Shown: positions 1 through 7,784 of the stretch, piece by piece
Numbering within the stretch: the stretch's first letter is position 1
Layout of the letters: every line of letters begins with the position of its first letter
Assembly: GCA_029939875.1 (NCBI GenBank)
Contig: JAOZSC010000032.1
Coordinates: 1-11,703 of the forward strand
Length of the DNA stretch: 11,703 nucleotides
Origin: Desulfobacterales bacterium
GTDB lineage: Bacteria; Desulfobacterota; Desulfobacteria; Desulfobacterales; JAFDCJ01
Direction: 5' to 3'
The notes under the pieces: generated by a model
Seen by the model: the letters and a program-made list of their open reading frames with translations, nothing else
What the model was told of the DNA's origin: nothing
Database searches by the model: none
Position numbers and translations under genes: made by a program

Positions 1-1872
1 TCCGGTAAAACATTTACGGTGGCCAATGTCAGCGCCCGGATCAATAAACCGACTCTGGTGCTGGCTCCCAACAAAACTCTGGCAGCCCAGCTTTACCAGG
101 AATTCCGGCAGCTGTTTCCCGAAAATGCCGTTGAATATTTTGTCAGCTATTACGACTACTACCAGCCGGAAGCCTACATCCCTTCCAGTGACACATACAT
201 CCAGAAAGATTCATCCATCAATGAAATGATCGACAAACTGCGCCATTCGGCCACCCGTTCGGTTTTATCCCGTCGCGACATCGTGGTCGTGGCCAGTGTT
301 TCGTGCATATTCGGACTGGGCGCTCCTGAAGATTACCTGGACATGCGGGTGGATGTCGAAAACGACATGCCATTCGAACGCGATGCATTTCTATTCAAGC
401 TGGTAGCGATCCATTATGAACGCAACGACACGGATTTTCACCGGGGGGTTTTCCGGGTCCGCGGGGACCGGGTAGAGGTTTTTCCGGCTTACGAAGAAGA
501 AAAAGCGCTGCGGATCGATTTTTTCGGAGACCGGATCGAGGCTGTTTCCGAAATCGATGCACTGCGGGGGACAGTCCTCAAGTCTCTTAACCGTGCGACC
601 ATCTTTCCGGCCAGCCACTATGTGACCAGTAAGATGACCCTGAAAAAAGCAACGGCCACCATAATTGACGAGTTGAAGCAACGAATTGATTATTTTCGCA
701 ACGAAGGCAAACTGATTGAAGTCCAGCGTATCGAAGAGCGTACCCATTTCGACCTGGAAATGATGCAGGAACTCGGCTATTGCAACGGAATCGAAAATTA
801 TTCCCGTCACCTGACCGGTCGCCGACCCGGTCAACCACCGCCGACGCTGCTGGATTATTTTCCGGATGATTTTCTGATGGTCATCGATGAAAGCCACATT
901 GCCGTACCCCAGTTGCGCGGCATGTACCGCGGGGATCGCTCCCGCAAACAAACCCTGGTGGAATACGGTTTCCGCCTGCCGTCCGCCCTGGACAACCGGC
1001 CTTTAAAGTTCGCTGAAACCGAGGCGAAGATTTCCCGGGTGATTTACGTGTCGGCAACTCCGTCCGAATATGAGCTTTCCAGGGCCAATGATACTCTGGT
1101 CGAGCAGATCGTCCGGCCCACCGGACTGATTGACCCGATGATTGACGTGCGCAGTGCCAAGAACCAGGTCGATGATCTGCTGGATGAAATCCAACTTCGC
1201 TGCCGGCGCAATGAACGGGTCCTGGTAACGACGCTTACCAAGCGTATGGCGGAGGATCTCACCGAGTACTACTGTGACCTGGGACTCCAGGTTCGTTATC
1301 TGCATTCCGACATCAGCACCCTTGAACGCATGGATATCATCAGGGATCTGAGAACCGGCAAATTTGATGTCCTGGTGGGGATCAATCTTTTGCGTGAGGG
1401 CCTCGACATACCCGAAGTTTCCCTGGTGGCAATCCTGGACGCCGATAAAGAGGGATTTTTGCGCTCAGCCCGATCGCTGATACAAACTTGCGGGCGTACG
1501 GCACGAAACGTTCGCGGGACGGTCATTATGTATGCCGACAAGATCACAGCTTCCATGAAACAGGCTATCTACGAAACCAATCGGCGCCGTGAGATCCAGC
1601 AGGCATACAATCGGGTCCACAATATAACCCCGGAAACTATCCGCAAAGATATCGCAAACATCTTTGACTTCAGCAATGAACAGAAAAAGACCGCCAAAGA
1701 CCAGGTGGCTGAAACCCTGGCGCAATACCGGGCCCTGGATGACATCGATGACGTCATAAAGTCCCTGAAAAGGGAAATGAAGCAGGCAGCCCGGGAGCTT
1801 GAATTCGAAAAAGCGGCCGATTTGAGAGATCAGATCAAGGCCCTGCAGGAGTTGATGGTATTGGAATCGTAA
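1..1872 (+). CDS. uvrB: UvrABC system protein B, 5'-truncated by window edge
   Basis: UvrB is the DNA-damage-verifying helicase-like subunit of nucleotide excision repair; it receives the lesion from UvrA and recruits UvrC. The frame is open from base 1 and begins inside the Walker A motif (SGKTFT, residues 1-6 of the visible part), so about 42 N-terminal residues lie outside the window (E. coli Lys45 matches visible Lys3). Also visible are the beta-hairpin region rich in Tyr ([12 protein letters not shown], about 50-61), the Walker B DESH motif (296-299), the SATPSEYEL motif, the REGLDIPEV motif, and motif VI as QTCGRTARN (495-503) with both arginines kept where QTIGRAARN is usual. The last ~40 residues form the UVR domain ([16 protein letters not shown]) that contacts UvrC. 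The frame is intact to the TAA stop. uvrC follows 82 nt downstream on the same strand. The upstream ATG-initiated reading from base 19 is only an internal methionine-like start created by the window edge (GTG Val). Identification is essentially certain. Confidence 0.98.
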   Translation, partial: SGKTFTVANVSARINKPTLVLAPNKTLAAQLYQEFRQLFPENAVEYFVSYYDYYQPEAYIPSSDTYIQKDSSINEMIDKLRHSATRSVLSRRDIVVVASVSCIFGLGAPEDYLDMRVDVENDMPFERDAFLFKLVAIHYERNDTDFHRGVFRVRGDRVEVFPAYEEEKALRIDFFGDRIEAVSEIDALRGTVLKSLNRATIFPASHYVTSKMTLKKATATIIDELKQRIDYFRNEGKLIEVQRIEERTHFDLEMMQELGYCNGIENYSRHLTGRRPGQPPPTLLDYFPDDFLMVIDESHIAVPQLRGMYRGDRSRKQTLVEYGFRLPSALDNRPLKFAETEAKISRVIYVSATPSEYELSRANDTLVEQIVRPTGLIDPMIDVRSAKNQVDDLLDEIQLRCRRNERVLVTTLTKRMAEDLTEYYCDLGLQVRYLHSDISTLERMDIIRDLRTGKFDVLVGINLLREGLDIPEVSLVAILDADKEGFLRSARSLIQTCGRTARNVRGTVIMYADKITASMKQAIYETNRRREIQQAYNRVHNITPETIRKDIANIFDFSNEQKKTAKDQVAETLAQYRALDDIDDVIKSLKREMKQAARELEFEKAADLRDQIKALQELMVLES

Positions 1873-1901
1873 TTGCATTCCATTGGCGGTTACAGGAATT
1901 C

Positions 1902-1929
1902 ACAACGGACGACGGACAACTGACATTGG
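1902..1929. repeat. Four degenerate heptamers between uvrB and uvrC
   Basis: The uvrB-uvrC gap contains four consecutive 7-nt units: ACAACGG, ACGACGG, ACAACTG and ACATTGG. The tract is flanked by a direct repeat CATTGGCG at 1881-1888 and 1924-1931, the second copy overlapping the last heptamer. Period and units are read directly from the sequence. A function is not evident. It resembles in style the heptanucleotide short tandem repeats known from cyanobacterial intergenic regions, and the other heptamer tracts in this window. Confidence 0.6.
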
Positions 1930-1954
1930 CGAATTGTTTTAATTATTCCAATCC

Positions 1955-3790
1955 ATGAACCAACAGCAAAACATCCAGCAAAATATCCAGCGGGTGACGG
2001 GTGAACCGGGCGTCTATCTTATGAAATATGCGGCCGGCTGGTTGTTTTACATCGGCAAGGCCCGGAACCTGAAAAAACGACTGGCCTCCTATTTTAAAAA
2101 TTCCCCTCGAATGGATGGAAAAACAGCCATGTTGGTCACCAGAATACGCGATCTGGAAACCATCATTACGCGCACGGAAAAAGAAGCGCTTATCCTGGAG
2201 TCCAATCTTATCAAGCGCCACAGACCGCGCTATAATATTGTCTTAAAGGACGACAAACGCTACCCCTCGCTGCGTATCGATCTGAACGAGAAATACCCCA
2301 ATTTTTCAATAGTCAGAAAGACCCCCCGCGACGGCGCTCAATATTTTGGTCCTTTTGCCTCCGCCCAGGCAGTTCGGGAGACCTTGCGGACCATCAACAA
2401 AACTTTTAAGCTGCGCAAATGCCGCGACAGGGAATTTCGCAACCGGACGCGGCCATGCCTGCACTACCAGATGAACAGCTGCCTGGCGCCATGTTGTCTG
2501 GATGTACAACCTGAAGACTACCGGGAACAGGTCAATGAGGCCATCATGTTTTTAAAAGGACGCACACCGGACCTGATTCAAAAGGTTAAAAAAGAAATGG
2601 CGGCGGCGTCCGATACCCAGGCGTTTGAACAGGCGGCCCGGCTGAGGGACAAAATTTTTTCCCTTGAACGCACCATTGAAAAACAGATTGCAGTCACAAC
2701 CGATTTCGGAAACCGGGACGTGTTTGCCGCCGAACAGTCCGGGGCGCATTCTGTCGTAACGGTCCTTTCAGTGCGCGGGGGATTTCTCACCGCAAGCCGG
2801 CATTACAGCTTTTCTGAAACCATGCCGGGAAAACAGGAATTGATGGACGCATTTATCCGGCAATATTATGAGCGCCACCCTTTTGTGCCTTCGGAAGTGC
2901 TGGTGGCGGCAAAATTGGAAGACGTCCGCCTGATCGAAGACCTGCTGAAAGGTCTAAAGGGACGAAATGTTCGCCTCCACCGGCCCGTCCGGGGAGAAAA
3001 AGCACGCCTGGTGAAGCTGGCGCAACGCAATGCGCAAAATGAATTGAAAAACATCCTGGCGCAACGCGACGCCGAAATGGATCTTTTGCGACGGCTGCAA
3101 CAAAAACTGAAATTGCAGCGCTTGCCGCAACGCATTGAATGTTTTGACAACTCCAACATTTCCGGTACCGAACCGGTGGCCGGAATGGTGGTCTTTGAAA
3201 ATGGCCTTGCCCGCAAGTCCCTTTACCGAAAATATCGCATCCAGACCGTTGCCGGACAGGATGATTATGCTTACATGAATGAAGTTCTCAAACGCCGCCT
3301 GGGAAAAACAACCGCCTCAACTGCTTATCCGGATTTATTGATGGTAGATGGCGGCAAGGGACAGTTGAACATCGCCAGGGCCGTGATCCGGGAGTTGAAA
3401 CTGGACGGGTGCTTCGATCTGATCGGCATTGCCAAAAAGGATGAGAAAAAAGGCGAGACCCAGGATAAGATTTTTAAACCGGCACGGGCCAATCCGGTAA
3501 GTTTTGGACGGGAGCAGGAATTGCTGCTTTTTCTGCAGCGTATTCGGGATGAAGCGCACCGTTTTGCAATTGGCTATCACCGCCAGCGCCGTTCAAAAAG
3601 ATCATTACAGTCCGTGCTGGACACAATTGCCGGCGTAGGACCTAAAAGAAAGTCCGCTTTACTTAAATATTTCGGAAGCTTAAAAAAAATCCGAGCGGCC
3701 TCTGTTGAAGAAATCTCCAGCCTGCCCGGATTCAATCGCAAGGTAGCTGAATCAATCCAAAAAGCACTGTCCACGAACCCCAAACATTGA
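1955..3790 (+). CDS. uvrC: UvrABC system protein C, dual-incision endonuclease
   Basis: UvrC makes both the 3' and 5' incisions around a lesion held by UvrB. At 611 residues it has normal full length. The N-terminal GIY-YIG nuclease domain shows GVY (19-21), YIG (32-34) and Arg/Glu residues in KARNLKKRLASYF and EALILESNLIK (77-87). Four cysteines, C156, C168, C176 and C180, match the cluster-binding pattern described for UvrC. A UVR domain for UvrB contact is at about 205-243. The RNase H-like second nuclease has D398 (CFDNSNISG), D465 (MVDGGKGQ) and H535 (DEAHRFA), matching the catalytic Asp-Asp-His triad. Two helix-hairpin-helix motifs close the protein (about 553-605, TIAGVGPKRK and SLPGFNRK). 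The ATG at 1955 is chosen because the GIY-YIG domain begins soon after; no Shine-Dalgarno sequence is apparent before it, so initiation may be weak or depend on uvrB translation. It is convergent with mdh, 45 nt away. Confidence 0.98.
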   Translation: MNQQQNIQQNIQRVTGEPGVYLMKYAAGWLFYIGKARNLKKRLASYFKNSPRMDGKTAMLVTRIRDLETIITRTEKEALILESNLIKRHRPRYNIVLKDDKRYPSLRIDLNEKYPNFSIVRKTPRDGAQYFGPFASAQAVRETLRTINKTFKLRKCRDREFRNRTRPCLHYQMNSCLAPCCLDVQPEDYREQVNEAIMFLKGRTPDLIQKVKKEMAAASDTQAFEQAARLRDKIFSLERTIEKQIAVTTDFGNRDVFAAEQSGAHSVVTVLSVRGGFLTASRHYSFSETMPGKQELMDAFIRQYYERHPFVPSEVLVAAKLEDVRLIEDLLKGLKGRNVRLHRPVRGEKARLVKLAQRNAQNELKNILAQRDAEMDLLRRLQQKLKLQRLPQRIECFDNSNISGTEPVAGMVVFENGLARKSLYRKYRIQTVAGQDDYAYMNEVLKRRLGKTTASTAYPDLLMVDGGKGQLNIARAVIRELKLDGCFDLIGIAKKDEKKGETQDKIFKPARANPVSFGREQELLLFLQRIRDEAHRFAIGYHRQRRSKRSLQSVLDTIAGVGPKRKSALLKYFGSLKKIRAASVEEISSLPGFNRKVAESIQKALSTNPKH

Positions 3791-3801
3791 ATCTTTCTTT
3801 T

Positions 3802-3829
3802 CCCTGTACCTTGAACCCTGTACCTTTCC
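3802..3829. repeat. Heptamer-periodic tract between uvrC and mdh stops
   Basis: The 45-nt gap between the convergent uvrC and mdh stops is mostly the units CCCTGTA, CCTTGAA, CCCTGTA and CCTTTCC, giving an 11-nt exact repeat (CCCTGTACCTT) at a 14-nt interval. No convincing hairpin terminator is visible here for either gene. The minus-strand reading (GGTACAG, GGTTCAA) resembles the GGTTCAG units at 8900-8935. Confidence 0.6.
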
Positions 3830-3835
3830 TTTCTT

Positions 3836-4780
<945 letters not shown>

Positions 4781-4869
4781 TTATCAGTGTTCATCTTCAT
4801 TTCCGCTCGCCCCAACCGATCTGTCCGGTTTCGGGCGTACACGACTTGAGTTACCATAAATAATGCGCT

Positions 4870-4903
4870 TGTCAACCATTTATGTGCCTGTCTGGTGTTG
4901 ACA
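4870..4903. promoter_or_regulatory. Back-to-back TTGACA boxes, possible divergent mdh/purC promoters
   Basis: The 268-nt divergent region between mdh and purC contains two exact TTGACA hexamers pointing away from each other: minus strand at 4875-4870 towards mdh and plus strand at 4898-4903 towards purC. Together they form a 7-bp inverted repeat (TGTCAAC / GTTGACA) with a 20-nt spacer. The -10 partners are poor. On the purC side nothing better than GATAGA appears at 16 nt spacing; on the mdh side TATGGT (4858-4853) is only 11 nt from the box. The hexamers are plain in the sequence, but promoter function is inferred and either could be a regulator site instead. Confidence 0.35.
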
Positions 4904-4943
4904 GAGGGGCGTCAAGTAGGATAGAGATCCATATCTTTTAGAC

Positions 4944-5024
4944 ATGGTTTTCCTTAAAGCGTTCAAAAAATATATCAGCGAAGGTGGACCCGGAAAGACA
5001 TCTTCCGATCAGTCGGATGAGTAA
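4944..5024 (+). CDS. Possible 26-aa leader peptide ahead of purC
   Basis: An ATG-initiated frame of 26 codons starts at 4944 and ends with TAA at 5022-5024. The peptide starts MVFLKAFKKYISEGG and ends in a Ser/Asp/Glu-rich tail (SSDQSDE). Its stop overlaps the AAGGAG ribosome binding site of purC (5023-5028), 12 nt before the purC ATG, an arrangement suited to translational coupling or leader-peptide control. No good Shine-Dalgarno sequence precedes the ATG, and I recognise no family. A short hairpin (TCCGA/TCGGA, 5004-5017) lies in its 3' end. It could simply be a chance open frame in the purC leader. Confidence 0.3.
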   Translation: MVFLKAFKKYISEGGPGKTSSDQSDE

Positions 5025-5028
5025 GGAG
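5023..5028 (+). promoter_or_regulatory. purC ribosome binding site
   Basis: AAGGAG lies 8 nt before the purC ATG and supports this start. It overlaps the stop codon of the candidate leader ORF and follows closely a 5-bp hairpin (5004-5017) that could influence access to it. Confidence 0.8.
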
Positions 5029-5036
5029 CTAACAAC

Positions 5037-5933
5037 ATGCACACGCCGGTAAGTCAAACCGATTTTTCAGGCCTGAACCTGATCAAACGCGGCAAAGTAA
5101 GAGACATTTACGATCTTGGTGAACACCTTCTAATGGTAGCCTCGGACCGTATTTCCGCCTTTGACGTGGTGATGCCGGATCCGATTCCGGACAAAGGGAT
5201 CATCCTGACCCAAATTTCACTTTTCTGGTTCGAGGTGATGAAACCGATTGTCGAAAATCACGTTGTCACTGCCGATGTCGAACAATACCCCGACAGTTGC
5301 CGCCCCCATGCCCAAATCTTACAGGGTCGCAGCATGTTGGTGAAAAAAACCGACCCCTTGCCGATTGAATGCGTGGTTCGGGGTTATATTTCCGGCTCGG
5401 GCTGGAAAGCGTATCAGCAGTCCGGTAGCGTGTGCGGAATTCAATTACCCTCCGGACTGCAAGAATCCGACAAACTGCCGCATCCAATCTTTACCCCCTC
5501 GACAAAAGAAGAGGTGGGCTCCCATGACATCAATATCGATTATGCGGAAACGGTGAAACGCATCGGCGAAGATCACACCGCCAGAATTAAGGACCTGGGC
5601 CTGGCGATTTATAAAAAGGGCACCGAACTGGCCGCCGAAAAGGGCATTATTATTGCCGATACCAAATTCGAGTTTGGTCTGATGGGCGATAAAATCATTC
5701 TTATCGATGAAGTTTTAACCCCGGATTCATCGCGATTTTGGCCCAAACAAACCTACCGCCCCGGAGGCGCCCAAAAAAGCTACGATAAGCAGTACGTCCG
5801 AGATCACCTGCTGTCGATTCAGTGGAACAAACACCCGCCAGGCCCCCGGTTACCCGAAAATGTCATCAAAAATACCCGAAAAAAATACCTGGAAGCGCTC
5901 ATTCAACTCACCGGAGACGACTACGGTCTATAA
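5037..5933 (+). CDS. purC: SAICAR synthetase (phosphoribosylaminoimidazole-succinocarboxamide synthase)
   Basis: Catalyses the ATP-dependent joining of CAIR and aspartate to give SAICAR in de novo purine synthesis. At 298 residues it is the longer PurC form, close to the yeast Ade1 layout rather than the ~240-residue E. coli form. Visible family motifs are KRGKVRDIYD (17-26, nucleotide-binding), SDRISAFDV (36-44), ECVVRGYISGSGW (111-123), the signature LPHPIFTPSTK (147-157), ADTKFEFG (207-214) and IDEVLTPDSSRFW (223-235). The start is set by AAGGAG 8 nt upstream. The stop TAA overlaps the next gene's ATG by one base (TAATG, 5931-5935), so the ParB-domain gene is very probably co-transcribed and translationally coupled. 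No other pur genes are in the window. Confidence 0.97.
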   Translation: MHTPVSQTDFSGLNLIKRGKVRDIYDLGEHLLMVASDRISAFDVVMPDPIPDKGIILTQISLFWFEVMKPIVENHVVTADVEQYPDSCRPHAQILQGRSMLVKKTDPLPIECVVRGYISGSGWKAYQQSGSVCGIQLPSGLQESDKLPHPIFTPSTKEEVGSHDINIDYAETVKRIGEDHTARIKDLGLAIYKKGTELAAEKGIIIADTKFEFGLMGDKIILIDEVLTPDSSRFWPKQTYRPGGAQKSYDKQYVRDHLLSIQWNKHPPGPRLPENVIKNTRKKYLEALIQLTGDDYGL

Positions 5934-6910
5934 TGCATTATACGATCATACCCCTCGACCGGGTGGATCCGACAGACGAAACCTTTCGCATCACGACGCG
6001 CACCGATGCCGATGACCTGGCGGCCTCCATCGCTATCGATGGTCTGGTCGCTCCTCCGATCCTGGTACAAAAAACCGCACGCAATTTTATCATTGTCAGT
6101 GGTTTTCGACGAATAGCTGCCTGCCGACAACTGAAGAACAAACAAATCCCGGCCGTCGTCCTGGAGCCTGATCCCGGTCTGCTTGCCTGTCTGCGGAAAG
6201 CGATCGCGGCCAATGCGCTTCAAAGACCGCTGAACCTGATTGAAATATCCCGCTGTCTTCAGAAACTGGCGTCTTGCTTACCAGAGCGTCGGCAATTGGT
6301 CCATGCGGCGCAAGCCCTTGGTTTACCAACGAATCAATCCGTCATTGATAAAATAATCGGCCTTGTCCACCTGCCGCTGCCGGTTCAGGAGGGGATCCTG
6401 GACGACAGCCTGGCGCTTTCGATGGCAGTTGAACTTGGGTCCATGGATGCGGTCGATGCCGTCGAATTTACCCGCCTGTTCCAACTGTTGAAGTTAAGCC
6501 TTAACAAACAACGTGAAATGCTCACCCTGGTCAAAGAGATTTCCCGGCGTGAAGATATTAGCATACAAGATGTTTTGCAGGATCGACGGATTCGCAAAGT
6601 TTTAAGCGACGACAATCCGGACTGGGGACGTAATGCACGGGAAATTCGTTCCTTGCTGCATCACTGGCGATATCCTGGTATTTCAAAAGCGCAACAACAA
6701 TTTGAAAAGCGTTTAAAAGAGCTTAAGCTCGGGCCTAACCTTAAATTAATCCCCCCAAAAAACTTTGAGGGCACCACCTATGCCCTGCAACTAACCTTCG
6801 ACGACCTTGATCGCCTTAAAATGCTCCAAACCGCGCTGGACAGAATCATCCGTCACCCTTCGATTCACAAAATCATGGAACGAAAAGAAGTGACTAAAGT
6901 TAATGAATAA
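5933..6910 (+). CDS. ParB/Spo0J-like domain protein without a ParA partner
   Basis: A 325-residue protein whose N-terminal half matches the ParB N-terminal domain. The segment to ~80 holds the expected strand-helix pattern and SGFRRIAA (56-63), the counterpart of the ParB GERRxRA nucleotide-binding box with Phe in place of Glu. ANALQRPLNLIE (93-104) matches the ParB ENLQRxxLxPLE motif, and a helix-turn-helix-like stretch follows (about 120-145). Canonical ParB proteins bind parS DNA and use CTP to slide and segregate chromosomes; related ParB-domain proteins act as transcription regulators or nucleases. The C-terminal part (about 268-317, PPKNFEGTTYALQLTFDDLDRL onward in pattern) is a separate small module I do not recognise. 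The ATG at 5933 is preferred over an earlier ATG at 5822 because it yields a domain starting at residue 1 and overlaps the purC stop. No parA is adjacent. The ParB-domain call is firm; a role in segregation is not. Confidence 0.85.
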   Translation: MHYTIIPLDRVDPTDETFRITTRTDADDLAASIAIDGLVAPPILVQKTARNFIIVSGFRRIAACRQLKNKQIPAVVLEPDPGLLACLRKAIAANALQRPLNLIEISRCLQKLASCLPERRQLVHAAQALGLPTNQSVIDKIIGLVHLPLPVQEGILDDSLALSMAVELGSMDAVDAVEFTRLFQLLKLSLNKQREMLTLVKEISRREDISIQDVLQDRRIRKVLSDDNPDWGRNAREIRSLLHHWRYPGISKAQQQFEKRLKELKLGPNLKLIPPKNFEGTTYALQLTFDDLDRLKMLQTALDRIIRHPSIHKIMERKEVTKVNE

Positions 6911-6917
6911 ATATTAC

Positions 6918-6945
6918 TTGACAAACAATGTCTATCATTTATAGT
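6918..6945 (+). promoter_or_regulatory. tetR promoter with overlapping operator-like inverted repeat
   Basis: TTGACA (6918-6923) and TATAGT (6940-6945) are separated by 16 nt, matching the sigma-70 consensus in 11 of 12 positions. An imperfect inverted repeat TTGACA-N5-TGTCTA (6918-6934, 5 of 6 pairs) covers the -35 box and part of the spacer, a usual place for a TetR-type autorepressor to bind. Transcription would start near 6952, after the upstream ATG at 6928. The promoter is read from sequence; autoregulation is inferred. Confidence 0.7.
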
Positions 6946-6978
6946 CGTTGCTATGAAATAAATAGACTTCAAAAAATT

Positions 6979-7608
6979 ATGGGAATACAGGAAAGAAAAA
7001 ATCGGGAGCGTGAAAGAAGACGCCAGCAGATTACCGTGGCCGCCAAACGGGTGTTTTCCCGGAAGGGCTTCGCGAAATCCACCATGGAGGATATCGCCCG
7101 TGAAGCTGAGTTGAGTCCGGGAACTCTATATCTTTATTTCAAGAATAAAGACGAGCTGTACGCCTCGCTTTCATTACGAATTCTGCAATATCTGAACATT
7201 CGGCTAAAAGATTTAAAGGCCGGTGACGATCTTGATCCCCGACAGAAAATTGCCGCTATCAAAGAGGCGCTCTATGATGTGTACCAGTTTGACCCCATGG
7301 TACTGATCAGCATGTTCCACCTGCAATCCAGTGAGGCCCTGAAAAATCTTTCGTCTCCACTGCTGGAAAGCATAACGGAATTATCCAGCAATTCGTTAAA
7401 GATTATGGCCCAATTATTTCGTGATGGCCGGCAGGGCGGTAGCATATTTACTCACCCGCCGGATGACATTGCTAAAATCATCTGGTCTTTGTTCACAGGT
7501 GTGGTTCTCTGGGAAGAAAGCAATCGGATGCTCAATGGCGGAAAAGATGTTTTAAAACCCACCCTGGATGCAGCCTTCGATATTTTTGCCCGCGGGCTTA
7601 CCCGTTGA
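6979..7608 (+). CDS. TetR/AcrR-family transcriptional regulator
   Basis: A 209-residue one-component regulator. The N-terminal DNA-binding domain (about 15-62) reads ITVAAKRVFSRKGF, then TMEDIAREAELSPGTLYLYF (36-54 region) and KNKDELYASL, the classic TetR helix-turn-helix with its Tyr-Tyr/Phe recognition helix. The C-terminal ~145 residues are the variable ligand-binding and dimerisation domain; its inducer cannot be predicted. An in-frame ATG at 6928 would add 17 residues, but it lies between the -35 and -10 boxes of a strong promoter, so a transcript from that promoter would not contain it; the ATG at 6979 gives a normal TetR N-terminus. Neither ATG has a clear Shine-Dalgarno sequence. It sits 176 nt before the radical SAM gene on the same strand, so itself and that gene are the natural regulatory candidates. 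Confidence 0.9.
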   Translation: MGIQERKNRERERRRQQITVAAKRVFSRKGFAKSTMEDIAREAELSPGTLYLYFKNKDELYASLSLRILQYLNIRLKDLKAGDDLDPRQKIAAIKEALYDVYQFDPMVLISMFHLQSSEALKNLSSPLLESITELSSNSLKIMAQLFRDGRQGGSIFTHPPDDIAKIIWSLFTGVVLWEESNRMLNGGKDVLKPTLDAAFDIFARGLTR

Positions 7609-7653
7609 CCCCTCCAAACGCCTGTGCACCCGCCTGGTAACACCTTTAATAAG

Positions 7654-7678
7654 TTGCACTCGGCCCGTGCAATATAAT
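7654..7678 (+). promoter_or_regulatory. Perfect inverted repeat abutting a TATAAT box upstream of the SPL-family gene
   Basis: TTGCAC-N7-GTGCAA (7654-7672) is a perfect 6-bp inverted repeat, followed immediately by TATAAT (7673-7678). No good -35 box lies at the usual 16-18 nt; TTGCAC itself is 13 nt away. The element could be an operator over a promoter for the 7785 gene or, less likely, a weak hairpin terminator for tetR (it is followed by ATATAATTTT). Nearby is a second small palindrome, GGGTTACCC (7700-7708), followed shortly by five Ts. The remainder of the 176-nt gap shows nothing else. Confidence 0.4.
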
Positions 7679-7770
7679 TTTGATCTTGCTATCGGCAGCG
7701 GGTTACCCTGACTTTTTAAGAACTTACCCCTCCTGTTCAGAACCATTTGATAAAAAAGATGAACTCTGTT

Positions 7771-7778
7771 AGAGGTGA
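7771..7778 (+). promoter_or_regulatory. Ribosome binding site of SPL-family gene
   Basis: AGAGGTGA lies 6 nt before the ATG at 7785 and supports that start. Confidence 0.7.
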
Positions 7779-7784
7779 CTTTCC

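Noticed and set aside
391..951. 186-codon minus-strand open frame inside uvrB.
   Set aside because: It is fully antisense to conserved uvrB sequence including the DESH region, with no family resemblance.
1495..1512. Altered UvrB motif VI (QTCGRTARN) as a sign of loss of function.
   Set aside because: Both motif arginines are present and the rest of the protein is intact; Cys at the third position seems ordinary lineage variation.
5822..5932. 37-codon N-terminal extension of the ParB-domain gene into purC.
   Set aside because: The extension would be read from inside purC in another frame, is Pro/Arg/Lys-rich without motif, and the ATG at 5933 gives a clean domain start overlapping the purC stop.
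7691..7717. Possible intrinsic terminator for tetR (GGGTTACCC followed by five Ts).
   Set aside because: The stem is only three pairs with a minimal loop plus two pairs past a bulge, too weak to call as a terminator.
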